DNA of 64,000 nt. Origin: Cubamyces lactineus. Its lineage: Eukaryota; Basidiomycota; Agaricomycetes; Polyporales; Polyporaceae. Every line of letters begins with the position of its first letter. Positions within the stretch are counted from its first letter, which is position 1. Position numbers and translations under genes: made by a program. Where the stretch lies: positions 310,001-374,000 of the forward strand of contig JACDTU010000017.1 of NCBI GenBank assembly GCA_022376465.1, written 5' to 3'. Below the pieces are notes generated by a model. That model saw nothing but the letters and a program-made list of their open reading frames with translations, was not told the origin of the DNA and did not search any database. Below are positions 21,916-32,733 of the stretch, piece by piece.

Positions 21916-22295
21916 GCGCCCGTTTTGTAGGCGCGCGTCGTGGATATACCATTCATACAGCATACAGCACGCCCGCTTTGTTCTACAGCTTTGCCTATGT
22001 AAATCTAATTGCTTTCGTTTGGACCTAGCTTGGATATCCAAGCTCGAGGAACGACGTAATGCGTCGACCGCAGCGCTGCCACACGGGGAAAGGAAGAGTC
22101 AAAGCGCTGCAAGTTGATGTGGCCCAGACGACTCACGAGGTGTGGGCGGCACAATGCGGCCACCCTCTCCTCGACGCATTGTCATGCTGGACCACTAACC
22201 TGGATGCATCGCACAGGTACATAAGGGATGAGGTGCGGCAGAGAGTGTACCAACTCAAAACGCCCTTCATCCACGCCAAACATCACAAATCGCAG
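21916..22295. other. Intergenic
   Basis: 3' end of the glucosidase gene and promoter of the next gene. Nothing else recognised. Confidence 0.4.
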
Positions 22296-23053
22296 ATGTC
22301 TTTCGCAACTGCAACGGAGACCGAGGGGTGTGTCCCAAATATCGCGATCACTCCAGCTCTGCCCTCGAGGGCATCCTTACCATCGGAAATGCGTGCGATC
22401 CTGGACTCGGTATGGATACGATACTGTCTGCGATAAAGCGCTCGTTAACATGAGCATGGTATCAGATTGTAGGACCGGTCGTCCCGAGCGAGCCAAGCTT
22501 ACCCGCCGGCCCATACACTGCGAGAGACGAGCCGTTCCGTCTTGAACTTGACCTGACCCACGCGCGTTTCAGCGTTGGGCAGGTCGCGGCTGCACTCGAC
22601 GCGGCGTGCCGTGCAGTGTCCGATTTGGAGACTGTCGGGGGCGTCCAGGACGCGACCAGCGATATCTCCCCAGCACGGCCATGCTCTGTCTCCGCTTTCA
22701 ATCACCACGACGTCGTCCTAACAGACCAGGACGCAGACGAAATGTCGTGTTGTACGGGTCCCGGGAGTCTCGACGGGGAGGACGGCCACACTCAAACCGG
22801 TTCTTCGAACCCCTCCTGCTCGCGGAATGGACGGGTCGACCCGACCTGGCGACATGCAATCTACTTCGACTCGTCAGTATGGCCTGCTGCACAGGACCAA
22901 AGCAAGCCTTCGGAAAGAGTACGAAAGGACGACTCGTGGCCTGCCGCAACCGGGGCCCACTTCACGTTGCGGTTTAAGTCAGGGTGGTCACGGATAAAGC
23001 ATTTAGTTCGTCCTTTTGGACGTGATAAAAAGGGCTCTAGCGGACTAGGATAG
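22296..23053 (+). CDS. Unknown protein, 233 aa
   Basis: Two exons (22296-22409, 22466-23053), joined in phase 0 by a GTATGG donor and an ATCAG acceptor with a GTTAAC-like branch site. This join makes a single long frame starting MSFATATETEGCVPNIAITP. The protein has one compact helical stretch (FRLELDLTHARFSVGQVAAA, then LDAACRAVSDLE) followed by a Ser/Asp-rich region and a basic end (WSRIKHLVRPFGRDKKG). No known domain, signal peptide or membrane span was seen. The gene call is moderate and the function unknown. Confidence 0.6.
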
Positions 23054-23292
23054 AACGGGAAGAAGCGAGATTGGCTTCACAGTATTAGATGCCCTTTGTA
23101 ACGCTGCGCTAGCGTCCTTCCATCATGACTCTGACCTTATAGGCTTATCACCTTACAACCACCACTTCGTCGAAAACGCTCTTCGCCTTCGTCCTCCATC
23201 TTCAGCACTCAGTCTCAGGCGTAAAACTTAACTGATCAAGCCAGTGTATACGCATAAGTAGACAAGCTCGCCGTACCTCGAGGCCTCATTCC

Positions 23293-25066
23293 ATGACAAA
23301 CAATAACACCGATACAGCGCCATCAGTGGTTGCCGCGTCGAGATGTGCTTTGCAATGCCGAGAAATTCTGGACGCGATATTCTCCCAGCTTTCCCCAGGA
23401 TGGGAGCTATGGTGTAGCCGAGAGTTGTATGAGAATCGTCTGGAAAAATTTCGCACACTGGCCTACTGTGCTCGCGTCTGCACCACTTTCTTGGATCCTG
23501 CCTTGAATGTCCTGTGGCGCGTTCTGGACAACATGCGACCCATACTGCAGCTTCTTCCAATCTCCAAGATAGATTATACAGTGAGCTCTGCTTGCTATGA
23601 CTCCGAGCGTGGACACGCTAACTCGCGTGCGCCGCTGTACCCCTCAGATCATCATAGCAGCAGTGACGCCGGCACAATGGGTTAGGTTCCAGCAATACGC
23701 TCGGCGCGTCCGCGCGATTATCGAATTGGACCACATCAAAGACGTTCACCAGTCTGTGTGGATGCTGTTAGATTCATTGTTGCAGGGCGCCCCTCTCCTC
23801 CCACGGCTCGTCCGGCTTCATTTGGATGTCCCAATCGACCGGCCAGCCGACTACTTGCGTCTGCTGTCTCCTTCCCTTCGCAATCTGGAACTTTCGTTCT
23901 GTGATGACCCGCCCGAACTTGCACGGGGTATGGAGGGTCCGACCACTCTGGCCCTCCTGCAAGTCGTCCTGTCCAAGGTTCCAGATTTGAAAACCCTCCG
24001 TATCCCTTTGGATTCTACTGGGGGCTTTTCCGACAAGTTTGTTGAAGTTCTCACGGGATTCGTCAAACTCGAGTCACTCCTTATGAAGTATTCAAATTTG
24101 ACCATCAACCATGGTGCCCTCCTGGCCTTCTCGCGCATGTCGTCCCTGCGTTCCCTCCATCTCACTTTATCACCGGGCCGTAGCGCTCGCAATGGCTTGT
24201 CGTATCGTCGCCCCACATATCTCTTCCCATATCTGCAGGAGCTGGATATTGGTGGAACACTTGGAGACCTGGCTGGTTTCTTCAACGACGCAGAACTCCG
24301 AGCTCTCGTCAGACTGGCGGTCTCCGCTGCACCTGATACAGGCTTTGATTCGAACTGGAAGGCGACCACGCACTCGATCCTCGCAACGCTCCCGCAAGAT
24401 CTTCGAAGCCTAAGTCTCGGCATACACTCAGTGTTAGAAATCTTTGAACCTTGTCTTTCCCTCACCAATCTCGAGGTCTTCGAGACCAGGTTCAACCAGT
24501 ACGAGCCTCACCTGAGCGATGAAGACGTGCTAGGGCTCGCATCTGCTTGGCCCAAGCTGCATGTCATGTGCATCCTATACCTTCATGCAATCGATCGGCC
24601 TAAGTCCCTTCGCCGCCCTACCTTGCAGACACTGGTCGGGCTGGCTCAGCTCTCTCAGCGATGCCCTTTGCTGCACGAGTTAGAAATTTCAAGCCTGGAC
24701 GTTTCGTCGATCCTCACCAAGAGCCCTCTTCTAGCTGCGTGCCATAGAGGTCTCCGCGTTCTCAATATCGCTAGGCTAGATGGAAGAATCGGCGTTGATA
24801 TGTGGGATATTGCGCTGATGCTCGACAAACTGTTTCCGAGGCTTGATACCAATGTCATACGTATCCACACAACCCGGAGGGAAGTTGTGGGGTTGCTTGA
24901 AGACGTGCAAGCACAACGGCGACGGGAAGAGCAACCTTCCCAGGATGATACGTCCCTCTCCCAGGACGACGAGGTACGATGCCATCTTTTCTTCCATGTC
25001 TGCGTTAAGTTCTGCCGCTTATTAACCCCTGTAGTGCCCTTGCGAACGGGAATTGTTGCGGGCTAG
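23293..25066 (+). CDS. F-box/leucine-rich protein B
   Basis: Two exons (23293-23580, 23648-25066) give up to 568 residues. The degenerate F-box is at residues 20-80 (CREILDAIFSQL, then ARVCTTFLDPALNVLWRVLDNM). After the intron come VTPAQWVRFQQYARRVRAI and leucine-rich repeats, with the family's LSDEDVLGLASAWPKL, CPLLHELEISSLDV and ALMLDKLFPRLD. It is a probable SCF substrate receptor with unknown target. The 3' end is uncertain: a GTACGA donor at 24973 and a TGTAG acceptor near 25037 could remove a third intron and give a different tail ending at about 25099. It has the same architecture as gene A, with the intron in the same place. Confidence 0.85.
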
Positions 25067-25624
25067 TTGGGTCCCCTGGTACGATGGTTTGGAATGGTGA
25101 ATGTCTCACTCCTGTGCTCCTGTAAATCCTCGTGATGTACGATATCTCGCAGCGTAGGAATTCCTGCTGATATGCGATTCTGAACGGCTCTAGCCACGGC
25201 TCCTCGCATGCACGCGGCGCCCCGCGACTGAGTTGAGTCACCACCTAGTAGGAGGACTCTGCAGTCGGTTCTATAGCCACGTACTTTGCCTGTAAATACT
25301 ACGTCTCAATAGTGATTGCAATCGATGTCCTTGTGTTGCATATGTAAAATGTCAGTGATGATATGAGGGTCCAGCTACGTGTAGTATGTGATAGCACCAC
25401 TTCGCAAACACCTACGACGGAGGCTCGTCCTGGCCGTCGCCGAGACGCGCACGGGAGTGCGCGCATTCTGCATCGACTTCTCCCGCTGCTTGCTCGCATT
25501 CTCGTTTTGCCGTGTTCGACCTCATCAAAGTATGGCGTAATCCAGGGCCGCCGGAGGTTTGACGGACGTGGCATTTTGTCGAGTCAGGTCCTCCTTGAGG
25601 GACGCGGGTCGCTCGAGATTGGTG
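25067..25624. other. Intergenic between F-box gene B and relics
   Basis: No intact gene. The region continues the decayed minus-strand frame but without family motifs. Confidence 0.4.
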
Positions 25625-25949
25625 ATCGAGAATGACGGCTGGCGACGCGATGTCCACCGTCTCCTCGCCACGCAGCTTGAAGACTTCCAGATCGGCCAAC
25701 GGCTTGTGGCTGACACGCGGAGCGGTCGAGAGAGGAGGTAGAGCTTCCACGTCGAGGACAGGCAGGCAGATATACTCCAAGAGCGGGCATCGTCGAGCGA
25801 TCTCGGCAAGCCCCTGGATCGTGAACACTCCCTCAGGCCGTGGAGCTTGGGTACCGGTCGGGTCACATATGAAGTGGAAAGTAGTGAGAGAGGGCCCAAT
25901 GCTCTCCCCGCTTGCGCAGCCTCACGACTCCCGCCCTCGATATCATGAC
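25625..25949 (-). pseudogene. F-box/LRR C-terminal relic, minus strand
   Basis: About 105 codons resembling the repeat region before the family's end: GPSLTTFHFICDPTGT, GLAEIARRCPLLEYICLP and LADLEVFKLRGEETVDIASP, then AVILD, after which homology stops abruptly before the expected LFP. There is no F-box or N-terminal half. The missing tail motif is found on the opposite strand just to the right (25950-26114), so the relic looks rearranged rather than only truncated. Confidence 0.6.
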
Positions 25950-26114
25950 TCTCCCATCGTGTCTGTGGGTACACATTCGGCGAACATCATGACTGTCGCT
26001 GTCATCCTCGACCTCTTATTTCCTCGCGTCTCGGACCGCCGCTCTGTAGCAGCAGGATATGTGGAGCGTCGAAACTCGTACTTATACCTGCACCACATCG
26101 ATCATGTGGTGTGA
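25950..26114 (+). pseudogene. F-box C-terminal tail relic, plus strand
   Basis: A short open segment with ANIMTVAVILDLLFPRVSDR, which matches the terminal mark of the intact F-box proteins (for example ALMLDKLFPRLD). It lies head-to-head with the minus-strand relic. It is either an inverted end of the same old gene or the remains of another copy. Confidence 0.5.
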
Positions 26115-26731
26115 GTCGATTTCCTCTTCGTCCTCATGGGCACTATCACGGCGCGTCGGGAATGCGACCGGACCTCCCCGCCGTAGGGAATCAGCAGGAA
26201 CACGACACCGCTATCCGAAAGAGGCATCTGTGTAAATTGCAGCGCGTTCAGGGGGGAAAAGCTTGCGAGTTGTAGGATATTGTAGATATCGTAGGGACCA
26301 CCATTAGGACTAGTACTGGAAAACGCGTATTTACCAGAGATATTCCTGCGACGATTTGGCGGGCTCTGACGCCATGCTTATAATTGCATGTACCTTGCTG
26401 AAACCGGCGACCTGTTGCCAGTGCATTGCTGCACCTCCGAGCCTTCGTTCTCCACCTCGTGCAACTTGCAGCGGTAGTGACTAGTACTACAAGGAGGCAC
26501 TGGCATGGGCGTCTTGACCCCCTACCAGCTTGGCGCTGGCGCCTTCCTGACTCTGACTTTCACGCTCTACTCGTGCAATCGCCGGCATATTGTTCGCGAC
26601 AACTGAAGTTCTAGTCTCTCGGCTTAGCACTTCCTTTGTAAACAGCGTGTAGACTTCAGAAGGGTTAGTATCGCAGCGCTCACTTGTTGCATCAGTACTG
26701 ATTTCCAATTCAGGTATCCCATGCATTCACA
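26115..26731. other. Intergenic upstream of F-box gene C
   Basis: No coding motif was seen; presumed promoter of gene C. Confidence 0.4.
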
Positions 26732-28633
26732 ATGAATGGCATGGGCTCAGGCTCGAACAAGGCTGTTCACAGGGTCGTATCTTCACCGGACTTACTCAGT
26801 CTCATATTTGGCTACTTTAAGCCTCCTTTCGTGGACCTGCGTGAGGATTACGATGATGATCGCCCAGTCCGGGAATACGAGTCGTGTTGCGGAGTCTTGT
26901 ACCGCCTAGCGACGACTTGCAAGGCATTCCAAGAGCCCGCATTTGCTCTACTTTGGAGGTGCGTTCACAATCTTGGCTACTTCCTCGGACTTTTCCCTGG
27001 GTGGACCGACCTTGGAAGCTATGCTTACGATGAAGCATATGTACGTGCGCCTGCCCCACCGCTGTGCTCGTTCTCTTCAACGCTGATTGAACACCGCACA
27101 GATTATTGCAGAAGATGTCACGGAGCACCACTGGGCGCGTGTCCGATACTACGCCAGCTTCGTCAGGGAAATCCATGACACCCACACGACGTGGATCCAC
27201 CCTTACACATGGAGTGTTCTTGCACGATGGTGTGGGCGAGAGCCTCTCTTTCCTCACTTGGAGTCTCTGACGCGACTGCGGCTGAGCGCGCGCAACTGGT
27301 CGCCGCTGTGTCTCCTATCCCCAACATTGCGCCATTTGGATATTGTGCTCGTCGATGCTCCGGGGCATGAGGATGCCGTCATAGGCAATCGCCTGCTCCA
27401 CGAGATAGCTACGCTCTGCCCCATGCTCACTGCTCTCTGCGTTCAAAGCAACATGGCAGCAGCCACACCAACGCTCAACATGATCCATCGATTCGTAAAC
27501 TTACGATCGCTCACCACTGTGAAGTTATTGCTGCATATCGCGGAGCTACAAATCCTCGCGAGGTTCCCATATCTCGAGACACTATCCGGGACTATTGCCA
27601 TTTCAGCCCATCCTGAGGCGGCTTCGGAAGACGGGAACGAGGGTAAACAGGACGACGAGGAGACAGACGACGAGGCGGAGGAGGAAGAAGGCGATGAAGA
27701 AGAGGGCGACGAAGAAGAGGGAGTGGACGAGGAGGAAGGGGACGTTTTAGAAGGTGATGGCGCCGAGGTCAAGCCAGATATCAGCTATACACCACCTGCG
27801 GCCCGTCCAATGGGTTTGTGGATCTCTGTTTATAATGATTCTATACTGATGATTTTCCAGGATTTTTCGCTCTTGGTAGCTTTCCCGTACTGAAAAACCT
27901 CCACGTCGACGGGCACATCAAAGATATCAAAATCTTTCTTCGAGAGTCTCTCAACATGCCGCTGGAGACTCTCTCAGTCGAGATTACAAAACCTACTCGA
28001 CCAAAACAGATTCGAAGACTCTTCTCAGTCATCGCCTCCTACGCTCCTCGTACCCTTCGCGCATTCTCGTTCAAGTATGCCGAAGAGTTAGGCAAGGAGC
28101 CTGGACGGTTGATCGACATGATTCGGCCCCTACTTTCCCTATCTCAGCTCAAGAATGTCGAGTTGTGTATCGTTGACTTGCCGCACATCAACGATGAAGA
28201 CACTTTAGAGATCGTCCACGCTTGGCCCGATCTCGAGGTCTTCCGGCTCCCTGCTGGGAAGGTGTCTTGGAGGCGCTTGACCACTGATACGGAGCGGCCG
28301 ACGCAGTGCGCGCTCATGTATTTCGCCATGCATTGTCCGAATCTCAAGACACTTGTTCTCCCCAACATCGTATTCGGCAGCTCCGTTACCATTCCGCTCG
28401 CCAAGCACGGTCTGAAGTACCTGAACGTCGAGGTGAAGGACCGGACGCCTGCCTATCCGCCGGTGATTGCGATGGTCATAGACCTCCTCTTTCCATACCT
28501 GGACCTGGACCTCGAGGACCCACCACTTCCGGAGCCTGAGTATGAGAAGCGCGATTATCGATGGCCGGAGATCAAATGGTACCTTCGGGCAATCCGTGTG
28601 GGGAGAGAGCGTGGAAAGTCCCTCACGGACTAG
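26732..28633 (+). CDS. F-box/leucine-rich protein C with acidic insert
   Basis: Three exons (26732-27040, 27102-27813, 27861-28633) give 597 residues. The F-box-like start has LLSLIFGYF and LATTCKAFQEPAFALLWRCVHN. VTEHHWARVRYYASFVREI and leucine-rich repeats follow, with INDEDTLEIVHAWPDL and the terminal VIDLLFPYLDL. Between repeats, at about residues 275-325, lies a strongly acidic low-complexity block of repeated EEEGDEEEG units that the paralogues lack. The second intron directly follows that block. The first intron is at the same position as in genes A and B. Confidence 0.85.
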
Positions 28634-28922
28634 AATCACTATACTATTATTGTCTAGCACCTGTTCCTCCGGGAACGTAATGATCATATCCCTGTTAACT
28701 GCTGACGCTGTAGTACTACTATATGACCAAGCGCTCAGTCACACCTAGCGGACCTGACGCGTACCATCACAAACGCGTTATCGGTGTGACAGACGCGTGG
28801 TGTGACCGCTGGCTTCGCTGCCTCTCTACTTGGACCACCGCCGCCACCTCGCCTGCGACTTTTTCCCTTGCCTGAATCTAGGATACCCTCAATTATATCC
28901 AGTTAGAAAGTCAGGCGTACGA

Positions 28923-31900
28923 ATGGCTGATTTGCGACTAACAACACCAGATGCTTTCCCGGCATTCCCGTTCAAGCCGTATGATATACAACTCGACCTC
29001 ATGCGTCACGTCTATGCGTCCATTGAGGGCGGGAAAGTCGCCATCACAGAGAGCCCGACAGGAACAGTACGTGGAATGCTCTCGTTATAAAGGTTGTATG
29101 CTTACCCAGGCATAGGGAAAGACACTGAGTTTGTTGTGCGCTTCGCTCACTTGGCTCAAAGACGAGCAAGAAAGGGCGAAGAAGGGCAAGCTGACGTTGA
29201 ACACCGACAACACTGATGGTACCATATGGCTACCAGCTTTGATTAAATGCAATACTGAAATCTTATGTCGCATTTTGCAGCCCCAGACTGGGTCGTGGCT
29301 CAAACGATCGAACGCCGGCGTCGCGAGCTGGAAGCGGCAGAACTCGAGTACGCGTCTCGTTTAGCCGCAGCACGCAAGCGGGAAGCGCACCTCCGAAGAT
29401 TGACCAGAGGTCATATTCGGAAGAGACCTGTAAGTGTTAGATGCGTAATGCTTGGTCCTTCTACTTACTATCGAATCCTAGAGATTGATGGTCGACGACC
29501 ACGACTCGGACCCGGCCATCCGCCAGAATGACGACGAGGACGATGCATACCTTCCGGAGGCTGACGAGAGCAATGATAGCGAGTGCAATCTCTCACCTGC
29601 TGTCCTTGCTCTGATGCAGAAGTGCGAACGACTTGCCGGGCCGACGCTTCTACGGCTAACCTCGTCTGTCATAGGTTGCAGCGACCGGCGACTACACAGG
29701 ATGACGAGAAAGAACCCACTTGCACCAAGATATACTACGCGTCGCGCACACATTCTCAGCTTGCTCAAGTCTTGCATGAGCTCGAGAAGCTGAGGATCAA
29801 GCTCAATGTAGCGGTGCCGACAGTGGAGCAACCGCCACTTCCTATCACCAGTTCCCACAAACGGCCGGCGGTTGATGCTGAAGAATCAGATGATACAAGC
29901 GAGGGTTGCGGGCCCAGAGCTGTTTCCCTGGGCTCACGAAAGCAGCTCTGTATCAACGAGCAACTACGAGGGAGAGCCGGTGACCTTGACGAGGCGTGCC
30001 GCCAACTGTTGGGTGGTACGTTTATCATCTGTATTCCTACGTCGCACATGCTCCCACTGATATGCGTGACATGTTCTGAGCAGAGAAGGGCAAGAAGCGT
30101 TGCCCGCATCTGCCTACATTAGAGGAGGAAACGAAGATGTTAGATCTACGAGACCAGATCTTGGTGCGAGACGCGTCCTGCGCGTCATCTCTCTCAGCTC
30201 ACGTTTCGACCTCCAGGCAGTTCCAAAAGACATAGAGGATTTGTTTGTCGCCGGCCAAGCCGCTGATACATGTCCGTATTTCGGCTCTCGAAGAGCTATA
30301 CCCCAAGCGCAGGTATGCTTCGCAAATCCGTAACTCGTAACGCCATCGTTGATAGGGTATAGTTGATATTGCTACCGTACAATTTGCTATTACAAAGGAC
30401 AGCACGGGAGGCTTTGGGTATCGATCTCTCGGGCCAAGTGGTCATAATCGATGAAGCTCACAGTGGGTCCAGGCTGTTCCATTGCATATGGGCTCCTCCT
30501 AGCTGACTGTTCTTCGCCAGATCTCATCTCTACACTACTTTCTCTATCCACTACGCGCCTTCCCCTACGTACGCTCTCCAATGCCCGCCACCAATTGTCC
30601 ATATACCTCTCGCGTTTTCGCAACCGCCTCTCCACGATACACGCGTTGCACCTGAAACGCTTGATGAACCTCCTAGATGCTCTGCACCAGTACGCGGAGG
30701 AGTGGCGAGATGCTCATTCGAAGCACGAAGCCGGAAAGCCGCGCCCACCAGATGTCGAAGTGATGACAAGCGCGGAGCTATTGCAAAGGCTGGGGCGCAA
30801 GACTGAAGGTGTAAACCTTCTGGAAGTGGAGAGGTACCTGAGAGAGAGCAAGGTTAGTGCGTTTCTTCGCAGAATGCGTGCTATGTCTCGTACTGTATGA
30901 CCACCGTGCAGATCGCCCGAAAGATCTCTGGGTACTCAGTAAAGACGCTTGAGAAGGCGGCGGGCCAGGGTATAATTGTTTATACTGCATATCAAGCGCA
31001 GCTTTCATCAGCATTCACAGATACTGTCAAGCTCGCGAAACTAGCTCGCCTTGCGAGTACAACACCACCACTCCATGCAGTCGAGAGCTTCATCAGCGCG
31101 CTATCAGCCTCGAGCGATGGTATGCGCTTTGACTGCGTGAAGTCAGCACATAGCTCACAACCAATTTGAACAGATGGGCGTGTGACCTTTGCGGTCGTAG
31201 AAAACCAGGTCGAGATCAAGTACCAGCACCTCAACCCAGCAACATACTTCCAAGAGGTCGTCGAAGCAGCACGAGCCGTAGTTCTCGCGGGTGGTACCAT
31301 GTCCCCTGTACGTACCCTTGCGGCGCCTTTATAGTCCTTCATGATAGCCTGAACATTGCGTCGCTAGATTGAAGACGTGGTCAACCAGTTGTTCACCTCA
31401 TTACCAGCTGAACGGCTCTCGACGTTTTCGTGTGGACACATCATACCAGCGTCCAACCTGCAGACCCTCGTGCTCAAAAAGGGTCCTCGGGGTGGGGAAC
31501 TACAGTTCAAATACCAACAACGGAACGACGAGAACCTGGTAAGACGCCTCTTGTGACAATGCAAACGTGGTAGTATAATCCGGTTCCCCCGATCAGATGG
31601 CGGAGCTTGGACAGATACTGCTCAACTTCACCAATGTCATTCCCGGGGGCATGGTCATCTTCGTTCCGTCCTACGCTTTCCTTCACATGGTCACGAAACA
31701 ATGGCAAACAAGCGGTCTTTGGGAGAAGCTCAACGCGAAGAAAAAGGTTAGTACCTCGCATTTCGACAGTGGACACATACCAATGCGATCCGTGTAGGTA
31801 TTCTCTGAGCCCCAGCAAAGCAACGAGGTCGAGGCGGTGCTGCGCGACTATTCGTCTGCGATCCAAGCTTCAGTGCGTCGTAGTCTCAATTCATTCTAAC

Positions 31901-32490
31901 CAGTCCGCGCAATGGCTCAACAACCATCACCTTACAGGCCCGTGATCCAGGAGGGAAGAAAGGCGGAGCGCTCCTCTTCGCAGTCGTCGGGGCGAAGCTC
32001 TCAGAGGGCTTGAACTTTGCAGACGACCTCGCGCGTGCAGTCATCATCATCGGCCTTCCCTTCGCCAATCTCGGCTCCCCAGAACTCCGCGAGAGGATGA
32101 ACTACGTCGTTCGCTTGGAGCAGCGACGACTATCTGCGAACCCGGCGGGTAGTGCAGGTAGTCGGAATGCCAAGGATGCCGGGACAGAGCTGTACGAGAA
32201 CATGTGCATGAATGCGGTGAACCAGAGTATAGGTGGGTTGCGTACATCCCTCCCACTTCAGCCCCCCGAGACGCCTCATTCGACCTCTCGATACAGGACG
32301 AGCGATCAGGCACCGTGGAGACTGGGCCGCACTCATCCTGGTCGATGGGCGGTACGCCTCAGGACGTATCAGGAAGAAGCTCCCGAAGTGGATAGAATCG
32401 GGAACCACAGTCGCTGAGAGCTTCGGGCAAGCTATGAAGGAGTTGGGGCAGTTCTACAGAGAGAATAAGGCTGCTGTTGCGCATTCATGA
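28923..32490 (+). CDS. CHL1: Chl1/DDX11 Fe-S DNA helicase
   Basis: Superfamily 2 DNA helicase of the XPD/FANCJ group, needed in yeast and man for sister chromatid cohesion. Sixteen exons: 28923-29066, 29116-29218, 29281-29429, 29482-29621, 29675-30015, 30084-30163, 30217-30312, 30363-30462, 30521-30852, 30912-31119, 31174-31307, 31368-31538, 31597-31746, 31798-31872, 31938-32232, 32297-32490. They give 903 residues, the family's normal size. Walker A ESPTGTGKT is split by intron 1 (Lys 50). KIYYASRTHSQL is motif Ia. The four Fe-S cysteines are in LCIN, EACR, KRCP and TCPYF. DEAH is at about 381-384, AGGTMSP in domain 2, and motif VI is QSIGRAIRHRGDW. All key residues are intact, so the gene should be functional and nuclear. 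Confidence 0.96.
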
Positions 32491-32733
32491 ATATGTAGGA
32501 ACGATTGTAATGCGCTGAATGCTCCATAGCATCGATGAATAGCGTGCTTATCATAAGACGCGAGATAGATATTGCAAGTGAGGGAGATCTCCGGGTTCGC
32601 GACGATGCAATTGGGTACACACCCGCAGGCTGTAACGTCGGTGCTGCTGAGAGCACAATCCTTCGCACGGCTGCTGCATGACATGCATCTAGCCGAGTCT
32701 AGCCGATCCTATGGGGTGTCTACGAATAATTGG

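Noticed and set aside
22606..22977. Second plus-strand frame inside the 22296 gene
   Set aside because: Shadow of the longer spliced frame; composition is Arg/Cys-rich and unlike a protein.
29583..29793. Frameshift in CHL1
   Set aside because: The apparent frame change at 29621-29675 is a normal 53-bp intron with GTGCGA donor, CTAAC branch site and CATAG acceptor.
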